Program-made: the position numbers and the translations under genes
Source of the DNA: Burkholderiales bacterium
Lineage (GTDB): Bacteria > Pseudomonadota > Gammaproteobacteria > Burkholderiales > Burkholderiaceae_C
Direction: 5' to 3'
DNA: 64,000 bases
Assembly (NCBI GenBank): GCA_016185015.1
Contig: JACPOI010000020.1
Location: forward strand, 62,001-126,000
Shown here: one piece after another, positions 60,495 to 64,000 of the stretch
Numbering within the stretch: the stretch's first letter is position 1
How the letters are laid out: every line of letters begins with the position of its first letter
The notes under the pieces: model-generated
Databases searched by the model: none
What the model saw: only the letters and a program-made list of their open reading frames with translations
Told to the model about the DNA's origin: nothing

Positions 60495-60671
60495 CAACGA
60501 GCGACGCGCGGGGAGTCCCTCGCGCTCTGCCGTCCGTGAATTTTTCACACTGACGCAGGCTGGTGCGGGTTAGTCCCGAGCCGGCCGCCCGCGCTGGCCA
60601 GCAAGATTGCCCTGGGCCGCTCACGGCCTGTCTACCCATCCGGATAACAAGCAACTGATCAGGGAGCACCT

Positions 60672-61052
60672 ATGAATTTGAAACGCATGCTGGCGGCTGC
60701 CGCATTGTTGATGGCCGTGGCCGTCAATGCACACGCCAGGAACCCCGGCGAGAGCGCGCAGCGCTGCGTCGATGCCAGCGAACGGAACGGGCGCGTCACC
60801 CTCACCAACACCTGCAACAAGCAGATCTTCGTGCTCTACTGCGGCGACCTGAAGTACTCCAAAAAGGGCTGCGGCGAAGGCCCCAAGGGCGGTTTCTATA
60901 CCCACTCCAACAATGTGCAGCCTGGTGCCAGCACCGACTTTGTGGTCGAGGGCCAGTACCGTTATGCGGCCTGCGTCGGCGGCATCAGCTTCGGCAACAG
61001 CGGGGAATATGAAGACTTTCCCAATGGCAGTTTTCGCTGCCTGCCCAGGTAG
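60672..61052 (+). CDS. Small exported cysteine-rich protein
   Basis: A 126-residue protein with a signal peptide (LKRMLAAAALLMAVAVNAHA) and six cysteines in the mature part (RCVDAS, TNTCNKQ, LYCGDL, KGCGEG, AACVGG, RCLPR), which suggests three disulfide bonds. No family recognised. GGGAG lies eight bases before the ATG. Gene alone on the plus strand, convergent with the EamA gene; the gap holds no clear terminator. Confidence 0.7.
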   Translation: MNLKRMLAAAALLMAVAVNAHARNPGESAQRCVDASERNGRVTLTNTCNKQIFVLYCGDLKYSKKGCGEGPKGGFYTHSNNVQPGASTDFVVEGQYRYAACVGGISFGNSGEYEDFPNGSFRCLPR

Positions 61053-61081
61053 ACCCGTCGGGGGCTGGTGTGTGATGCCAC

Positions 61082-61924
61082 TCAGGCCAGCTTGATGACC
61101 ACCGCACCGGCGCACACCAGCAGCGCCGAGCACAGGCGCAGCCGGCTTAGGCCTTCCTTGAGGAACACCACACCGATCAGCGCCGCGAACACGATCGCGG
61201 TCTCGCGCAGCGCGGCCACCGTGGCGATCGGGGCCTGTGTCATGGCCCACAGCACCAGGCTGTAGGCCGCCAGGGTGCCGGTGCCGCCCAGCAGGGCCGC
61301 GCGCCAGGCGCCCGGGGGTGGTCGCAGCAGTGTGCGCCCGCGCAGCCAGGTGGCCGTGGCCAGCATGAAGACAGCCGTCAGCAGGAAGACCCAGGCGGTG
61401 TAGCTCAGGGCGTGGCCGGCCAGGCGCACGCCCAGGCCGTCGACCAGGGTGTAGAGCGCGATCACGCCGGCATTGGCCAGCGCTGCCAGCACCGCGCCCG
61501 GATGGCTGGCGCCGCTGCGACCGGCCCGGCCCGCCAGCGCCAGCACCCCGCCACAGATCAGTGCGATGCCCAGCCAGGCGCCCGGGGTGGGCGCTTCGGC
61601 CAGCAGCAGGGCCGCGGCCAGCGCGGTGAGCACGGGTGCCGCGCCGCGCATCAAGGGGTAGGCGAAGCCGAGGTCGGTACCTTGGTAGGCACGCGCCACC
61701 AGCGAGAAATAGACCACGTGGATCAGGCCCGACGCCAGCAGCCAGGGCCAGCTGGCCGGGGCTGGCGTGGGCAGGCCCGGCAGCACCAGCAGGGCCAGCG
61801 CGGCGGCGCCGCAGACCACGTGCAGCGAGGCCAGGAACTTGTCCTGGCTGGCGCGCACCAGTGCGTTCCAGCCCGCGTGCAGCAGGGCCGAGAAGAGCAC
61901 CACGGCCATCACCTCGATCGGCAT
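61082..61924 (-). CDS. EamA/DMT-family transporter
   Basis: A 280-residue membrane protein of about ten hydrophobic segments: HAGWNALVRASQDKFLASLHV at the front and the second EamA repeat near IATVAALRETAIVFAALIGVVFLKEGLSR. It is third in a minus-strand operon behind a PanE-type reductase and another EamA gene (gap 16 bases). Probably exports a small metabolite. Confidence 0.9.
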   Translation of the reverse strand: MPIEVMAVVLFSALLHAGWNALVRASQDKFLASLHVVCGAAALALLVLPGLPTPAPASWPWLLASGLIHVVYFSLVARAYQGTDLGFAYPLMRGAAPVLTALAAALLLAEAPTPGAWLGIALICGGVLALAGRAGRSGASHPGAVLAALANAGVIALYTLVDGLGVRLAGHALSYTAWVFLLTAVFMLATATWLRGRTLLRPPPGAWRAALLGGTGTLAAYSLVLWAMTQAPIATVAALRETAIVFAALIGVVFLKEGLSRLRLCSALLVCAGAVVIKLA

Positions 61925-61940
61925 GGTCGGCCCCGCTGCT

Positions 61941-62846
61941 TCAGCGCCTGCGCAGGCCCAGGGCCATGACGGTGCCCACCACGATGAGCGCGCCGGCCAC
62001 CTGCACCGGCGCGATCGCCTGGCCCAGCAGGACCCAGGCCAGCACCAGCGCCGCGACCGGCTCCACGTTCATGATGGGTGAGCTGCCGACCACGCCCAGC
62101 TTGGGCAGCAAGGTGAACATGATGGTGAAGGCCGTGCCGTAGAACAGCGTGAGGCCGGCCAGGCCCCACCAGCCGGCCGCCGCCTGCGGCAGGTGCAGGC
62201 CGCCTTGCAGCGGCACGGCCACCAGCGCCAGCAGGCCGACCAGGGCCATGGTGATGACCGTGCGCAGGCGGCCGTCGACGCTGGCCGCCTCATGCTGCGT
62301 GAGCACCAGGGCGGCGCCGAACACCGCGGCGGCCACCATCGCAAAGGCCACGCCCGCGCCGATGCGGCTCCACTGCCCGGCCGCACCCAGGCCCGAGGCC
62401 GCACCCAGCGCGTCGAGCGCCAGGGCCAGCCCGAACAGCAGCACCGGCATGGCCAGCAGCACGGCGCGTTCGGGCCGGTGCCGGTAGAGCAGCCAGGCGA
62501 ACAGGGCGGTCCACAGCGGGTAGGTGTTGAAGGTCAGCAGCGCCAGGGCCACCGGCAGGCGCACCACGGCGGCGTACAGGCACAGGCTCTGCACCGCGAC
62601 CAGGGCGCTGATGAGCAAGAGGAAGCCGCGCTGGCGCGGCGTGACGACGAGTGACACGCCTTGCTGCCAGACGATGGCGCCGACGACGACGGCTGTGACG
62701 AAGCTGCGCACCAGCACGGCGGTGGCCACGTCCAGGCCATGGTTGAAGGCCAGGCGCGCGGCCACATGGTTGGCGCCGAACAGGCAGGCGGTGAAGAGCA
62801 GCGTGAAGAAGGCGGCGCGGCTGAGCGCGCGGGGCGATGTGGGCAT
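61941..62846 (-). CDS. EamA/DMT-family transporter
   Basis: A 301-residue membrane protein with the EamA pattern: LLFTACLFGANHVAARLAFNHG, the first repeat end near LTFNTYPLWTALFAWLLYRHRP, and the second repeat ending VAALVLAWVLLGQAIAPVQV. It lies between the reductase gene (15-base gap) and the other EamA gene. The two genes are not close copies of each other. Confidence 0.9.
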   Translation of the reverse strand: MPTSPRALSRAAFFTLLFTACLFGANHVAARLAFNHGLDVATAVLVRSFVTAVVVGAIVWQQGVSLVVTPRQRGFLLLISALVAVQSLCLYAAVVRLPVALALLTFNTYPLWTALFAWLLYRHRPERAVLLAMPVLLFGLALALDALGAASGLGAAGQWSRIGAGVAFAMVAAAVFGAALVLTQHEAASVDGRLRTVITMALVGLLALVAVPLQGGLHLPQAAAGWWGLAGLTLFYGTAFTIMFTLLPKLGVVGSSPIMNVEPVAALVLAWVLLGQAIAPVQVAGALIVVGTVMALGLRRR

Positions 62847-62861
62847 TCAGTACTGCCTGGC

Positions 62862-63854
62862 TTACAGCAGGCCGCGCGTGCGGGCCTGCAGGCGGGCCAG
62901 CCCAAGCAGCACGTCGGTGTAGGGCGTGGCCACGCCGGTCAGCGTGCCCAGTTCCTGCACCACGGTGACCAGCGCGTCGATCTCCACGGGCCGGCCGGCT
63001 TCCACGTCCTGCAGCATCGAGGTCTTGAAGGCACCCAGCTTCATCGTGACGGCATGCCGATCCTCGGGCTGCTGGAAGATCGGGATGCCGATGCGCGCGC
63101 CGATCTCCTTGGCCTCGAGCATCACCTTCGAGATGAAGTCGCGCACCAGCTTGTCACCCAGGATCTTGTCGGTGGTGGCGCCGGTCAGCGCGCTGACGGG
63201 GTTGACCGTCATATTGCCCCAGAGCTTGTACCAGATGTCCTTCTGGATCTGGGCCGAGAGTTCGGTCTCGAAACCGGCCTGGCTGAGCAGCTGCACGAGT
63301 TGCTGCACGCGTTCGGTCTTCTGGGCCGAGGGTTCACCGACGATGAGGCGGTTGCCGAAATGATGTTGCGCGTAACCCGGCTCCCGGATCGAGCAGCTGG
63401 CGTGCACCACGCCGCCGACGATGTGCGCCGCAGGGATGGCCCTGGCGATCTCGCCCTTGGGGTCGATGGCCTTGAGCTGGGTGCCGGCGAACTTCTCGCC
63501 AAAGCCCTGGAAGAACCACCAAGGCACGCCGTTCATGGCCGTCAGCACCACGGTGGAGGGCCCCAGCAGCGGAGCGATCTGGCGCGCCACCTCGGGCAGG
63601 GACGGCGCCTTGACGGCCAGGATCACCAGGTCCTGCATGCCCAGCTCGGCCGGGTTGGCGCTGGCGCGCACCGGGGCGCTGAGCAGTTCCTTGTCGATCT
63701 GGCAGCGCAGGCCGTCCTGCTGCAGGGCACTGAGCGTGGCGCCGCGCGCGACCACGCTGACCTGGCAGCCGGCACGCGCCAGCCGCACACCCATCCAGGC
63801 GCCGATGGCGCCCGCACCGTAGATGCAAACCTTGCCGTAAGGCGTGTTGCTCAT
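62862..63854 (-). CDS. PanE/ApbA-type 2-dehydropantoate 2-reductase
   Basis: A 330-residue NADPH-dependent enzyme from ATG 63854, with GGGAGAG upstream. Nucleotide-binding motif VCIYGAGAIGAWMGVRLARAG, then LVILAVKAPSL, the catalytic Lys/Asn region KDIWYKLWGNMTVNPVSALTGAT and the C-terminal SMLQDVEAGRPVEIDALV. It reduces ketopantoate to pantoate, or a similar 2-oxo acid; several PanE-like paralogues of unclear specificity occur in Burkholderiales. It heads the operon with two EamA exporters. Confidence 0.9.
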   Translation of the reverse strand: MSNTPYGKVCIYGAGAIGAWMGVRLARAGCQVSVVARGATLSALQQDGLRCQIDKELLSAPVRASANPAELGMQDLVILAVKAPSLPEVARQIAPLLGPSTVVLTAMNGVPWWFFQGFGEKFAGTQLKAIDPKGEIARAIPAAHIVGGVVHASCSIREPGYAQHHFGNRLIVGEPSAQKTERVQQLVQLLSQAGFETELSAQIQKDIWYKLWGNMTVNPVSALTGATTDKILGDKLVRDFISKVMLEAKEIGARIGIPIFQQPEDRHAVTMKLGAFKTSMLQDVEAGRPVEIDALVTVVQELGTLTGVATPYTDVLLGLARLQARTRGLL

Positions 63855-63883
63855 GCTCTCTCCCTGTCGGACCGGTGAGCCGG

Positions 63884-64000
63884 TCAGTTCTTGTAGCTGG
63901 TGTCCAGTCGGTCCACCTGCCGTACCAGCGCGTCGAACACATCCTGTCCGGCGCCGTGGTTGGGGTTGAACTGTAGCGCGTCGCGCGTGCATTTGGCGGC
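63884..64000 (-). CDS. C-terminal part of a gene cut by the window edge
   Basis: The last 38 codons of a minus-strand gene, ending in DTSYKN before TGA. The readable part (AAKCTRDALQFNPNHGAG...QDVFDALVRQVDRL) is too short to name. It is 29 bases upstream of the PanE-type gene and may be in the same operon. Confidence 0.55.
   Translation of the reverse strand, partial: AAKCTRDALQFNPNHGAGQDVFDALVRQVDRLDTSYKN

Noticed and set aside
56755-60548. Frames of 435 codons (plus, opposite lplT) and 511 codons (minus, opposite the HD-GYP-like gene)
   Set aside because: Both are antisense to genes with clear family motifs.

Overview
The window looks like the chromosome of a betaproteobacterium of the order Burkholderiales, most likely a Comamonadaceae relative. 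The right third is typical of that group: a TorF-type porin followed by glnK-amtB behind a sigma-54 promoter, glcE-glcF, a Bug-family binding protein, lplT divergent from alr, several EamA exporters and a PanE-type reductase. That third is GC-rich and tightly packed. The left part is a patchwork of differing base composition that carries defence-like and secretion genes.

Layout. 0-3.7 kb: an exported protein, an XRE regulator with a coiled coil, and a small minus-strand operon built around a Lon-type AAA+ ATPase that lacks a protease domain. 4.1-12.3 kb: a minus-strand run of seven genes, transcribed in the order XRE regulator, NADAR (YbiA-like) protein, SIS-HAD fusion, phosphoribosyltransferase-like protein (PRTase-CE type), ORC/CDC6-type AAA+ ATPase, an unassigned 355-residue protein and a PfkB-type sugar kinase. 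The last four genes, and the first two, overlap by a few bases. This is my main candidate for a little-described biological system: four or five enzymes acting on ribose or phosphosugar chemistry, together with a DNA-binding-type ATPase. 12.5-13.8 kb: a vanadium-haloperoxidase/PAP2 protein.

13.9-37.7 kb: a plus-strand block with three large exported surface proteins (IPT-like repeats with YD motifs; a glycine-rich protein; a 2,657-residue Ig-like/RHS giant with a possible immunity partner). These are followed by a complete but non-canonical type II secretion or type IV pilus-like operon (gspG, gspF, gspE, pilM/N/O/P-like genes, a secretin lipoprotein with a C-terminal cohesin-like domain, three more pseudopilins and an exported protein). 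The giants are plausible substrates of this machine.

37.8-45.9 kb: a DUF1353 protein, a PIN-domain protein, an IetAS-type ATPase/subtilase defence pair whose ATPase gene carries an internal deletion with a frame change, and a gene resembling Tn7 TnsE. The block ends exactly where comM (yifB, Mg-chelatase family) is cut: its 5' part is at 45884-46750 and the 3' part is not in the window. Repeated 13-mers sit at the junction, as expected of a Tn7-like transposon end. comM is a known target of Tn7-like (Tn6022/AbaR-type) elements, so much or all of the DNA to the left may be an inserted island or its remnant.

46.8-64 kb: core chromosome. Nitrogen-regulated torF-glnK-amtB, glycolate oxidase subunits, an AT-richer DUF4268 nuclease-like gene inserted between glcF and a glutathione peroxidase gene, HDOD and degenerate HD-GYP signalling proteins, lipid and cell-wall genes (lplT, alr), and an operon of a ketopantoate-reductase-like gene with two EamA exporters. 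No rRNA, tRNA or CRISPR array was recognised. All family assignments come from reading motifs by eye, with no database search.
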